Shown here in pieces: positions 36,978 through 48,350 of a DNA stretch of 64,000 nt. The notes beneath the pieces are model-generated. The model had not been told where the DNA came from. It worked only from the letters and a program-made list of their open reading frames with translations, and did not search any database. Positions within the stretch are counted from its first letter, which is position 1. Each line of letters begins with the position of its first letter. The position numbers and the translations under genes were made by a program. This DNA is from Echiichthys vipera (lineage: Eukaryota; Chordata; Actinopteri; Perciformes; Trachinidae). Where the stretch lies: positions 24,494,123 to 24,558,122 of the forward strand of contig OY829648.1 of NCBI GenBank assembly GCA_963691815.1, in the 5' to 3' direction.

Positions 36978-39900
36978 CTAATGAGACTGAGCAATGCTGG
37001 AGAAGTACTCCAACATGTCCTGGATGGTAAACTCCATGGTGATGCCAGATCCAGGGTAGCATCTGCCGATCAGATCTTCAAAGTGCTTGTACTGACGGAT
37101 GAACTCGTCTTGCATGGAGTGCCACACCACCTGGTGGAGTAAATCAGCAAATGCATCCATTAAGATAAGGTACACTTTATTATCCTTGCAAGGAATTTGT
37201 CTTGGACTCCAATGCTGTCACATAAAAATAAATAAATAACAATACAAATGCAGAAAATGCAAACATATAGGCCACATTCAGAGAGGAGATGAGGAATGAG
37301 GCACCGCTGACCGGCTTTACCGTTTCACCTCGTCAAGCTTTTAATTTCCTCACCTGCAGCAGACTTTCTTCTTCACACAGATGTTTGTCCACCTTCTTGT
37401 AAAGGTTGTCCAGTCCCTTTTTCACCTCTTTGCCAGGATACTCTTTGATGACTTTACGCAGCTCTTGTTTGTTGAAGGCCAGCTGGTAGCTCACCTCCTC
37501 CTCACGAACACCCTGAGCTACACGGGCCTCAACTCCTTCAAAGAAATGCTGCAGGAGGGAGAGAACGGTTTACGCTCTCATCCTGCATAAAACTACTCAT
37601 GTCCAGAGACAGGATGGACTTTTATGATAACTCCAAAAGATATTCCGACTTACGTTGAGTTTTTCTAGAGGCTGGCCCAGAGAGTTGATTACATAGGACT
37701 GCAGGTGGTCTGTGTATTTGTGCTTGGCCTCTCGCCTCTCTGCGTCCAGGCAGGAGATTTTTAGACGTGACAGTGTGGAAAAGATGTGGTGGAAATTCTC
37801 CATCATCACAACGTCCCGTGGCGTCTTCTGGCTTTCATTGGCTACCTTCTCCACTGAAAAGACAGACATTCACAAATTTGTTTCTGGGCATCACATAAAA
37901 CACCAGATCATCTACGGCCAATAAGTAGTTTAACCAGTGGTCTCACCATTCATGAAGACAGCCCTGATGAGTTTGACGTAAGCTTTATCCAGGTCCCCTC
38001 GGCGCTCCGCATTGCGGAAGATAGTTTCAGCAAGCTCGGCAAACTCCTCAAACCCAGTAACAAAAGGCAGGATACCAACTTTGCTTTTCTTAGAAATCTT
38101 CACTTCCTCCATCTGTCTGATCTGACCTGACTGTGAGAAAAAGATAATATGTATAAGAAAGTAACCATACTTTGACTATTTTTGAAAAGACTAGGATTTC
38201 CCTCGTCACTTGGACTTTACTCACGATGCATTTGTCAAAGTTCCTCTTGACAGTGACCAGCACATTTCCCAAAGTAGTGCTGAGGTAAGAGGCCGGGTCC
38301 ACGTTCTCGGCGGTCCAAACATGGTGACTCATCTTCACCAGCATGTAGAGAGAGTTGAAGCTGTCAATCTTGTCACCCAGAGCAATGAGACTGTTGAGCT
38401 CTGTCTCAATGCTCTGGAAGATCTTATTCATCATCAGCCGCACAATGTCTTTCCTTGAGTCACGAAAAGAAGAACAAGGCAAAAAGTGAAACCATGAGAA
38501 GGTTATCGGGTCATAGGAGTGCCATAAAAAGGATATATATATACATATACACACTCCAGCTGCAGTGTTGAACCGATTCCCCATTAAGTCTTTGCATGAT
38601 CCCGTCCGCTTGTGCACTTGTTTTACGTTGATGACCGGCCTTTTTGAGGGATTTAAATTAATCTGTGTCCTTGTAAAGTTTCAATCTTCTTGAAATCACA
38701 GACTGAACGCCCAACCTCTCTCTGATGGCTGAGAGGGTCGTCCCTTTGGCCGTCATCTAGACAATCTGCTGTCTCAGGGTTTCAGTCACTTTAGAGCAGC
38801 TCGCCATCTTTGAAAGTAACCAGGAGAGCTGCCAGATAAATAGGGTGTGTCCAACAATTAAGTAAATTGCCACCAGGTGCCAGATTAACACTAATAACTG
38901 TGAGGGATCTGAAAGTATTCTCTAATTTTGCTCACTTTTTTTCACAAAATAAAGGTTTTTGTTGAAGTGCCTTGGTTATGTTAAAAGAAAACATCCTATA
39001 TTCTATCAAATTCTGAACAATAAAGAATAACAACATTTTAGAATGAATCAAGTATTAATAATTTGTTTTCTAATTTTGATCTTCACTGTACATACAAACA
39101 CATTTAAAGTATATAGAAAAAGAGATACAGAATTTCTTTTTACTATACAAAAATGAAATATCTACTTTTCACTTACTTCATTTTTAAAGGGCACTCATAT
39201 GGCGCCATAGATTCAAAGAAAATATAAAAAAAGTTTTGGGAAGTGACAACAGGTTGAATTGCAGTGGAACTGTGCCATGAAACTACTCACTCTGATGACA
39301 TGGAGTGTCTGTGTTCAGCCTGGGGAGGCATTCTTGACGGCGTGCCTCCATCTGTATCCTCGGTTTCAGGCTGACAAGAAAAGAGTAGTGACAAATCCAA
39401 ACAGACATCTGCTGACATACATGGATGATGCTGCACCCTTTATTGCTGTATTATTATCACCCTTTCGGACATCATTTTCAGATGCCGCCTCACAACTATA
39501 GCTAATAACCTAAAGTGCACAATCAGACTATTTCACATGTTACTAAAGACCACACAGCAGTGGAAGGCATACCGTATGACCCCCTTTCACAGCTATTTCC
39601 CATCTCTGGTCACAAACTTACCTGAGCAAGGGGGGGTGTAACTGTCGGGTGCTGCTGCAGCTTGAAGAACTTGCTGATGAAGTCCTGTTCTGCGAGACAC
39701 AGAGGCTCCAGCTCACTGAGAACCTGCTCAAATATCTGCAAAAAGGCACACCCTCCATTTAATCTCTTAATAGAGAACACATTGTTTTACTTCCATTAAA
39801 TATTGAAAGGTGCCATATAATGCTCATTTTCAGGTTCGTGTTTACATGATTTTATGTTAAAAAAACACATTATTTTACTCATCCTGCCTGTCTGAATATA

Positions 39901-42900
39901 CCTGTATTCACCCTCATACATATACATATATATAGACACACATATATATAATATACATACACACACACACATATATATATATACACACATATATACACAC
40001 ACATATATACACACACACACATATATATACATACATAATATATAAATACATATATATGACGTATATATACACACATACTGTATATGTAGACATACATATA
40101 TACGTACATGTATATATACACAGCATATACTGTACATATATATATAAATACTGTGTATATATATATAGTTGTGACATCACAGCTTACAGAAGTCCTGTGT
40201 GTGCATTTCTCTTTCACAGTATTTATACAGCACCTCAACCTGCTTAATAATTTAAAAAAAACAACATATGGAACTATGACATTTCACAATATGGAATCTT
40301 CTTAGTTTGATTGAAAATCTTTGAATATCTGGCAGTATCACCTTGTCAAACTTGGTCCTGTCAGCCACGTCCAGGTCGGAGGCGGACATGTTGCCCATGT
40401 CTAGCAGTGAGGAAGACTGTGAACGCCGGCTGTTGGAGCCCTGCACTGTCAGCTTGTTCAGGCTTGAGGTAGAGCCTGTCAGCTTCCCAGAGCTGCCATG
40501 AAGGCCTAATACAGCACAACAAATACAGTGATTCAATGTCAAGTGTTTGAGAGAGTGAGTCAAACTGCAGGCTGGCTGTGGAAGTCAATTAGGACGCCAT
40601 CTAATAAATTGCAGTCAATTAAAAATAATATGGATATCAATGATTAGCTTATAGAATCAGAATATGTGGTGATTTATTCATCTGCATTTTGATGATTTAG
40701 CACAAACCAACCAGTTTTACGGTGAGGTAATGGTTGGCAGGGCTTAAAGATGTATGTATCAGGGAAAGGAAGGGCTTTGAGCAAATGATTCCTTTTAGTG
40801 CAGCTATGACAGTGGAATAGCTCTGTCCAAATGTCATACTTACTTTCTGTTTCCTGTTTGAGTGCACTCTCTTTCCGCGGAAGCGTGGCTGCAGCCAGTT
40901 AGAAAGGCAGGCATCAAAGACAGAGACAGGTTAGGCTTAAAACATGCAGCATGGGAGGGGTGAGGCCAGATGTTAGACGTACGACATTACATATATGCTG
41001 ACGTGCACTGCCGTGGCTGAGGTACGCTTGTAGCTGAGACAAACCTTTGGAAAACAATTGTTTTGTTTTGTTTTCAGCAGGAAAAGCTGACACAGAATGC
41101 AGAAGGCAGAGTTCTTAAATTCTGCCAAAACCAAAGCTCAACCAAGAGTCCTCTTCCGATTTTAAATATTCAAGAGCAGAGAATTCAACATGTAAGGTCC
41201 TTGTACAAAGTGAAAAAGAGATGTCATCAAAAAGGTCAAATAAGAGGCAGGACATTAGCACTTGAGAAGCACACATTAGTTGGAAAAATGTGCTTTTGGT
41301 AACAGATGTGATGCAGAAAAGGCTGAAAAAGAATAAGGCCTTGCTTCCTTATATAGACATGAATATTTCATTCACTTCTGAACAACACAAAAATACTGCA
41401 CACAATTATCTAGAGATGCAGTGGAATTCTCATTGTTGTAGACAAAAGGATAAAAACAGACATTAACTGAAAATCCTAATACACATAATAAAAATAACGA
41501 CACGAGACAAACAGGACCTGTGAATCACAGTTCTTACCGAACTTGCCCTTGGCCTCCTTTGTTGTGCCCGCCATCTTTATCTTGGCAACCTCAAAGAAGT
41601 CTTTGATTTCTCGTTCATATAATCTGCTCATATAGTCAACGTAGGTCTAAAAAAGGAGATGACATTTGTTGAGATGTTCAGATGCAAAACACCACATCTT
41701 GAATACTCAGTATTAAAGGAATAATTCAACATTTTGACTAATTTCAACTATACTTATTTAGTTTCTTGCTAAGTATTAAATGGAAAGATCTACTGCTCAC
41801 ATTTTTTACACAACGGTAAATGTGAAACTACAACCACTAGATGCTTTGGGGCAAAGCTGCTTACCGCAGTTTCTAGTCTTTATGCTGAGATGAGCTCACT
41901 GTCTCATGCCTGTAGTTTCATTCATTTCAAGTTATAATCGTTAAGATTTCATGAAATCAAACCCCAGATACTATGTATTGAGTGCATTTTCTACAATAGC
42001 CTTAAAATAAAGTTTAAAGTAATTAATTTACTTGTCTATAGAGAAGTTTTCATTGTAGGTGGCGGAGTCTGCTATCCCCACACTGGATTCCAAATTCCTT
42101 CACATGCATGGGAAGTGATGCAAGCATGTGAAGTCCATTGTGATTTCAGAAACTACACCAGAGCCATCTTTACTGCTGGTGCAATTCTATTTTCATTTTC
42201 ACTTGCTGCTACCAATATTAAAATCCTATGGATTATATTTATAACAGGCAGATATGAGAGCCGTATCAATCTTCTCATCTGACACCCGGCAAGAAATTTC
42301 ATAGGTGTGTTTCTACTGTTCCTTTGAATATCTTGACAGCACTGACCCTTGAAAGGCCTTCGTACTTTTCCCTGTGGGTGTTCTTCAGCCACTCCATGAG
42401 CTTGGCGTAGCGCAGCAGGTCCCTGTGGAGGGGGTTGTGTTTGGGCAGGCTCAGCTCAGCCGTGTGCTGCGACAAGGTGGAGCTCTGATCGTGGCCCTGG
42501 GTGACAGAGTCAGGGGAGACAATTAGCAATTTTCCAAAGAGTTTTGATGGACAAACCTAATTCTAAGTTGCACGCCATCCTTCTGTATACACACAAACAC
42601 ACACAACACACAAACCTCTGTGGATATGTTACCCCAAAATGTGGGCTTTCAAAAAAAAATGTTTCAAGGTATACAACACATTGTTCCACTCAAAATCCCA
42701 ACACTTCTTTAGTTCAACTTATTGACAACTTATTGAAAGTGCAACTCTTACTGCCATTCTGATGTTCTCCTCACTGCCCCTCATCGTTATGCTGTTCAGT
42801 TTACTGCTTGTGCTACAAGACATGCACGCAGCGCAGACAGGCACAGGGTTTTATGACATGAGACCTTTTGCAACAAAGCCAAGTTAGCACCCAAACACAA

Positions 42901-45900
42901 AAGGAGCCCTCAGCTGAGTGTAGACTGTCGATGAAGGAGGTAGCTTTGAGATCAAATGAGACACGTTAAGTAGTTAGAAATATATCCCATGCGATAAATA
43001 ATAAGCCATGTTAGGCAATGGAAGGCCTGAAGTCTTTGAGGTTATGACATGTGAGTCGGAGTGAGGTGTGAGGAGTCAAACATCAGCAGAGAGGGGGGCA
43101 TGTGGGGGGGTTGCTGTGAGGGTACTCACTGGAAGCGACAGACAGGAGGACCTATAGAACTGAGGGATGGTCATTTTGAAGTGACTGAAGTGGTTGAACT
43201 GACACAGAGACAGAGAGCAGAGTGGGGATGATACAAAGTGAGCAACACACGGACAGTCAAGAATAGGAGGGACACAAGTAGAAGGAAAGGGCGAAGGGAA
43301 GCCCGGGAAGAGAGACGCCGATAAAGAGGAAGTTCATTCAGGGGGACATGAAAAGAACAGGAAAGACTCTGACTCACATTGGCGAGGTGCGAGGACGACA
43401 AAAGGTCTTACTCCTAAATCTGCTTTTAAAAATAATCCTGCTCCCTCTACTCGGTTGGCCAGTAGATTATGTATAATGTATTCTAAAGATGTAAATGATT
43501 TTGTAGCCTCACCTGCTAACACAAACGTTTATCATAAAGGTTTAAAACAGCCTGTTTAATTGCACAGCTCAACGCATACAAGTATTATCAGCAAAACGTA
43601 CAAAACGTATCAAAAGTTTTTACAAAAAAAAACCTCATTCTGCATTGAAATGACCCATGTAACTGATATATTAATAATAATACTGATGCAGCAATGTGTA
43701 AGCAGCCTTTTACTGATGAAACTGCTCAAGGTGAAGCTAGTTTTAACTACTGTATCTACCTAACTAGTAACTACAGCTGTCACATAAACGTAGTGGGGGA
43801 AAAAGTTAAATACTTTCCTCTAAAATGTAAAGGAGTAAAAAAAAAAAAAAATTGGATATACTCAAAGCTGTAAACTTTAAAACATTTTACACCCCTTTAA
43901 GTATAGTGCGTCTGTTACCTGGTGAACAAACACATTGTTGAGGTGATTGGTGAGGCGGCGAGCGAATGTGTCTCTCAGCTCAGCAAAAAGGAGCTGTTGC
44001 TGCGTCACAGCCATCAGCTTCTCATGGCCTACGGAAGGAAAAAGACATAACAAAAGAGATCATTTGTAACCACTAGTCCTTTTTTTCTCCAGGGGTTATT
44101 TGAATTTGAAAGTTTTCCAACTTTACAACTTTTTACGATTTACGCATGTGTAAACTGACCTGGTCGGAGGGCCACGTTCATGCACTGCAGAAGGGCCTCA
44201 GACGCGTTGATGCAGGCCTCAATCCCTTTAGGGGAGGTCAGGTCTCCCTCCTGCAAGGCTCTGATGTGTCCCTTTGACAGGTCCATGTAGTTCTACATGA
44301 GGAAAGACACGCTGCATCGTTATCGAACTAAGTCTAACAATGGAGCAATTAAGTCAGTATAGTTTTAAGGTTTCACATCTAGCAAACAAGGTTGTAATAT
44401 TTGGCACATTCACATTAGGATTCTTTGAAATTGTCTGCTGTGTTATTGTTTAATCTCAGGTAAAAAAAAAATCAAACCATTATTATTTATGCAATTTTTG
44501 ATCTGCTAACTGTCTTAAAATCAGCGGAGAATTCAGTAAGCTACTTGCATCAGTAATCACAGTATTAAAAGTTTGTTCCTAACCACTAAGAACTGGATCT
44601 CGTCCAGCAGTTTAACGTTGTTGGTGTTGCTGATCTGGATTAGGCGGTTGCTCTGTGAGATCTGATCCATCTGGTCCTTGACACTCTGGAGCATCTCCTC
44701 GTAGCTGCTCAGCTTTCCCTCGATGGTGTCCACCTCGCCCAGCGCCTCATCCAGCAGCTGCATCAGGATATTAACCTGCTTCTCTGAAGCCATGATGGAC
44801 TGGATATTGGCCTTAAATTAGGAAGGCGAAGAAGAGGGTTATAATATGGTTCTATGTTATTATTTCTGTCCAAACACACAATAATTAGGAACTATACTTT
44901 TTTATTCTGGTTTAGCAATCTCTTCACCTACCCCATCTAGAACCTGAAGCTCCCTGGAGAGCTGCTCCGCGAAAGCCTCAGCATTGGAGACAGCATACTC
45001 GCACATCTCCATCATGCTCTCGATGTCCTGCTCTTCCCGGGTGCTCAGCTCCTGGTAGTCGTCCAGAGCGTCCTCATCACCTCCGGCAACACTCTGACTC
45101 TCACCGCTCGGCACAGACTCTGATTCCACAAACAGATATGGAAATGCATGTTAAAGACATCGAGACAAACGCACAGTTCCAGGCACATTCTGGTATCTTC
45201 CAACACATCAGGCTTTACACACTACTGTAAGAACAACTACTGACAAAAATACATTTAGTGATGGGCAATGGAATCATCAGAAGAGTCTAAAAACACATTT
45301 CTGATCAATTGTACTCTCATATACCACCAGTTACTAATTTTCTACCAGAGATGGAAGAAATAAACCTACTATCTCAAGTGAATACTATCAGCTATATGTA
45401 CTTCTCTACATTTGTTTTGGCTGCTTTAAATCAAATTAAAGTAAAACAACTGAAAGAACAACTGCACTTCACTCTGCTCCGGAAGAATTAGAAACAATAT
45501 GAGCGACAAGTTTTGGTCAAATTAGAGACAGCGTACAAATAATGAACATGTCAGTGAATAATCCTATAAATTAAGGTGGAATGGATACATAAAAAAAAGC
45601 TAAACGTGAGGTAAAACACAACCTAAATGCGGGGTTAGGATAATTGCATACATGATTCATGCCCATCAGTTTTCAGTGTCAGATAATTCACACAGAGGGA
45701 GCTTTAAGGAGGTGAGCATCTCTAAATGAGAATGGTGGTTTGAGGTCATGAGATGGAGAGGAGTGAGGAGGAGGAAGTTAAGTCCTACCAACCTTCCGCT
45801 TTAGGAAGTTCTGGCCAGAGAAAGTTTTAAAGAGAAAAGTGAGAATAAAGAAGAATTTAACACAGAGAGCCATACCACAAACCAAGATACAAAGAAGAGG

Positions 45901-46938
45901 TTGTTTTTTTAAAAGTGCTATTAATAAATAAATTATGCCAAAATAAAGCAGAGATTCTCGCTTGAGGAGTAAATTAGAATACCTCAAACATGACCAATAC
46001 ACTAGGGTCCACACTATTGGTTTAAGATGAAGAGGCAAGCCTTTAAACAATTACAATCCAATCGTGAAAAGAGGCATGTGCTCACAGGGGTGGCTACAGT
46101 AAGGACAGAGCGTTTCCACACCTTCCAGCAGCTGAGAACTGACATTCACAAACTCCACCTTCTTCCTCAAGTATCGCTGGTTCAGCTTCCAAATGCAGGA
46201 GATAAAGGAGTTTTTTTCAGCGGCACTGCTGGCCACCCACCGGTACACCTTCTCAAAGTGAAGGTCAAATTCAGGATTTTCCTAATCATAAGAGAGAACA
46301 TATGAGCTCCGACTGAGGTGAACAACTGAACAAGGGGTGAAAGGGTGAAAAAAGCAAACACATTGTGTCTGACCTTGCTTGCATCTTTGGCATCTACTTC
46401 TGTCAGGTCTCGTAGCTCCCATGTCTGCTGTCGTTTGTAAAAGTCCCCTTTGTCAGATTTCTTCACCTTAACCACTTTCACTTGGACAGGCCTCTCTGTA
46501 GTAACTGGAAGAAGGAGAAAAAAGAACATTATTTCAGAAAGATTTACCGTTTATTATATACAATCCTGATCAAAATGAGAGAACACAGTATTATTACTTG
46601 ATTTACCGTTTTCTTTCACAAAATAAAGGTGTCTATTGAAATGCCTTGGTTATTTAAAAACATGCTAGTACAGCAGTGGCTTAGCCTCAGTTGAAATTCT
46701 ATCAAATTATGAACAATAACAAATAACAGCATTTCAGAATAAATCAAAAATGTATTAGTTGTTCTCTAATTTAGATCTCCACTGTAAAGTTGTTTACAAC
46801 TGTTTCTCTCTTACCTGTCGCACACAAGAAGCAGTTCTTCTTTTTCTTTCCTGCTTTGCAGACATTAACAATGCCAAGGAGACGCTCGTCGTTGGGTGTG
46901 AAGATGTCCCTCTGGAGGGCATGCTTGATGGCTGTCAT
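36978..46938 (-). CDS. exoc1: EXOC1, exocyst complex component 1 (Sec3)
   Basis: A subunit of the octameric exocyst that tethers secretory vesicles; its N-terminal PH-like domain binds membrane PI(4,5)P2. Exons, minus strand: 46938-46815, 46504-46374, 46281-46122, 45119-44932, 44811-44584, 44292-44160, 44028-43919, 42496-42347, 41646-41538, 40888-40844, 40505-40342, 39735-39622, 39370-39291, 38453-38225, 38130-37947, 37853-37654, 37548-37354, 37130-36978. Phases close over 898 codons plus TAG; human is 894. Diagnostic stretches: MTAIKHALQRDIFTPNDERL (start), CKAGKKKKNCFLCAT, NPEFDLHFEK, MASEKQVNILMQLLDEAL, NMSASDLDVADRTKFDK, MLVKMSHHVWTAENVDPAS and FTIQDMLEYFSSIAQSH (end). The first ATG, in context TCCACCATGA, matches the human start. 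Order: Sec3 PH domain, coiled coil, Sec3 C-terminal helical region. CEP135 follows on the same strand. Confidence 0.97.
38570..39090 (-). pseudogene. Decayed Tc1-like transposase fragment in an EXOC1 intron
   Basis: On the minus strand an open segment from 38807 reads MASCSKVTETLRQQIV, then a stop, then TAKGTTLSAIRERLGV and RKTSAQA, with further stops. This is the paired helix-turn-helix DNA-binding region of Tc1 transposases. The catalytic part is missing. The outer end, near 39090, resembles the terminal sequence of the element at 46559-46786. Confidence 0.6.
39808..40300. mobile_element. TTAA-MITE copy in an EXOC1 intron
   Basis: Start AAAGGTGCCATATAATGCTC, end CACAATATGGAATCTT. The centre is expanded into the AT/AC tract. 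Confidence 0.5.
39911..40170. repeat. AT/AC compound low-complexity tract
   Basis: About 260 bp of alternating atatat and acacac blocks within a dispersed-repeat copy in an EXOC1 intron. The ORFs it creates (strings of Tyr/Ile/Cys/Val) are not genes. Confidence 0.9.
40844..40888 (-). CDS. exoc1: EXOC1 45-nt cassette exon
   Basis: It encodes ATLPRKESALKQETE plus one base, with acceptor ggctgcag and donor gtaagt. Both sides are phase 1, so skipping keeps the frame (F-ATLPRK...ETE-S-LHGSSGK becomes F-G-LHGSSGK). The human long isoform carries nearly the same segment, ATLPRKESAVKQETE, and a shorter human isoform lacks it. Confidence 0.85.
43130..43198 (-). CDS. Candidate 69-nt cassette exon in EXOC1 intron 7
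   Basis: A minus-strand open segment of 23 codons (FNHFSHFKMTIPQFYRSSCL...) lies between an acceptor (gtgtcag) and a perfect donor (gtgagt). Both sides are phase 0, and the surrounding EXOC1 junction (NNVFVHQ / GHDQSS) is phase 0, so inclusion keeps the frame. I do not recognise the peptide in the main human isoforms. Confidence 0.45.
45793..45810 (-). CDS. Candidate 18-nt microexon in EXOC1 intron 3
   Basis: AACTTCCTAAAGCGGAAG on the minus strand is preceded by an unusually long pyrimidine tract ending tctctggccag and followed by gttggtag. Inserted at the phase-1 junction SSQLLE/ESVPSG it would add ELPKAE in frame. Confidence 0.45.
46559..46786. mobile_element. Non-autonomous Tc1-like element filling EXOC1 intron 1
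   Basis: The ends resemble each other when inverted (TACAATCCTGATCAAAATGA and TACAGTGGAGATCTAAATTA, both followed by GAGAACA). The element is TA-bounded and has no coding capacity. It occupies about 228 of the 310 nt of intron 1 and ends 28 nt from the exon 1 splice site. A related copy lies at 38570-39090. Confidence 0.6.
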
Positions 46939-47659
46939 GGTGGAAGCTGTCACACCGAAGGGAGCAGGAACTTGTTATTATGGAGGCGAGGGACCTACAC
47001 CCATCACATATTTCAGAATAAATTACGTTATTTACCCTTAATGTAATTTCATTCCTCAGTATCAGGTAACCAGAGCCATTTAAAGACACAATATACTACA
47101 TTTTACTGTCATTTTGGGCTTTTGCTGAAGCCTCAGAGCAGAGGGCAAGTCCTGCTTATGACAAAGCAGGACGCACATATCAAGCTAGCATTTCCTTAAC
47201 CAAACAGCACACACATAACAACCATTGTGCTTTGGTTTGTGACTCTACCTGGTCTTCAATATTTTGAGGTTTTCTAACGCATGCGCACACTTGTTTTGTG
47301 TCTCAGACTTCAAACACTCGCTAACACAAACGTTAGCTTGCAGGATATCAGAAGCTGTTGACATGACAACAGTGTCCGTAAAACAGCACAACACGGTGTC
47401 GAAAACACGTTTCTCAAGTTAGCTACCTACCGAACACTGGAGTAGGAGTAATGAAGAACCCAGAGGGCCTTTCCTAAATAAGTGCAGCTGTCCTCTCTGT
47501 CCGTTAGCATGAGAGCTAACGGTAGCATCTGTTAGCCTCACTTACGCCAGCTGCACACAACAGTCAAATAAAGAGCGAAATAATCCACTAAACCACTGGG
47601 ATTCCCCCCCAAAATGAACTCTGTCTGTATATAGACAGACGAAATGTTACATTTCATTA

Positions 47660-47770
47660 TTCATAAGCAGCAACTACCTTGTTTTATCAGCCCACCAGCC
47701 CTCTGCAAAACACCGCCCTGTCACTTCCTGGATCTGTCATGTGACAGTGTCAACATCCACCCCGATCCAC
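47660..47770 (-). promoter_or_regulatory. Candidate EXOC1 promoter and first non-coding exon
   Basis: The ATG exon has an acceptor-like sequence (gtgtgacag) just upstream of the start, so a separate 5' UTR exon is expected. On the minus strand a possible donor AACAAG/gtagtt lies at 47677. Upstream are an E-box palindrome (GTCATGTGAC, about 47734-47743) and an ETS-like core (CACTTCCTGG, about 47720-47729). Inferred from motifs only. Confidence 0.4.
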
Positions 47771-48168
47771 CCACAGTGGCACTTGACCCTAGAGTTTGAT
47801 TTTTTTAGACAGACAATTAAACAAGTATCCTATCAACATTTACATGGAATAACGTAAATATATACATTTCTTTTTTTTATGATTATTTTTACACCCAAAC
47901 CATAGTTAAGGACAGTTTCTTTGCTTATTTTTTTTCCATTAATAAATTAATATTTCCATAAATTAATTTGTGTTTAATCAAACTACCACACAGTCAATCT
48001 GTGCTCAGGAAGTATTCTAACATATTAAAACTACATAGAAGCTTTGATGTCCTTAGAGCATCTCCATATTCCTCATACATATTTTTTTTTAAATTATTTG
48101 TCACGCCTAACAAGGTAATTAGCAGTTGAAATATATTTCTGCAGTCCCCCTATCACTCATATGTCATA

Positions 48169-48350
48169 CAGGAGGTAGAGTTAATCATGGTAGGGTGCCC
48201 CTGGAGCAATTTGTGCCTTGTACAAAGGCACCACGGCAATGCCCAGGAAGTGAACTGGCACATCCCCAGCTGCTGAGTCCGTTGGTGGACTTGAACTGCC
48301 AACCTTCTGCTTCCCAAGCCAAGTCCCCACAGACTGGCCTACTGCCGCCC
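48169..48350 (-). mobile_element. Second copy of the tRNA-headed SINE, fragment
   Basis: The minus-strand head (GGGCGGCAGTAGGCCAGTC and GGCAGTTCAAGTCC) and central region match the SINE at 18988-19340. A related LINE tail with GATA repeats (48436-48483) lies about 85 bp away and may belong to another insertion. Confidence 0.6.

Noticed and set aside
39796..40247. Tyr/Ile/Cys/Val-rich ORFs on both strands
   Set aside because: They are translations of the AT/AC low-complexity tract inside a MITE copy.
42752..42812. Minus-strand segment with acceptor ttgtag and strong donor gtaaga in EXOC1 intron 7
   Set aside because: At 61 nt it breaks the frame: from the phase-0 junction it reads CAC AAG CAG TAA and stops. 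It might be a poison exon, but there is no further support.
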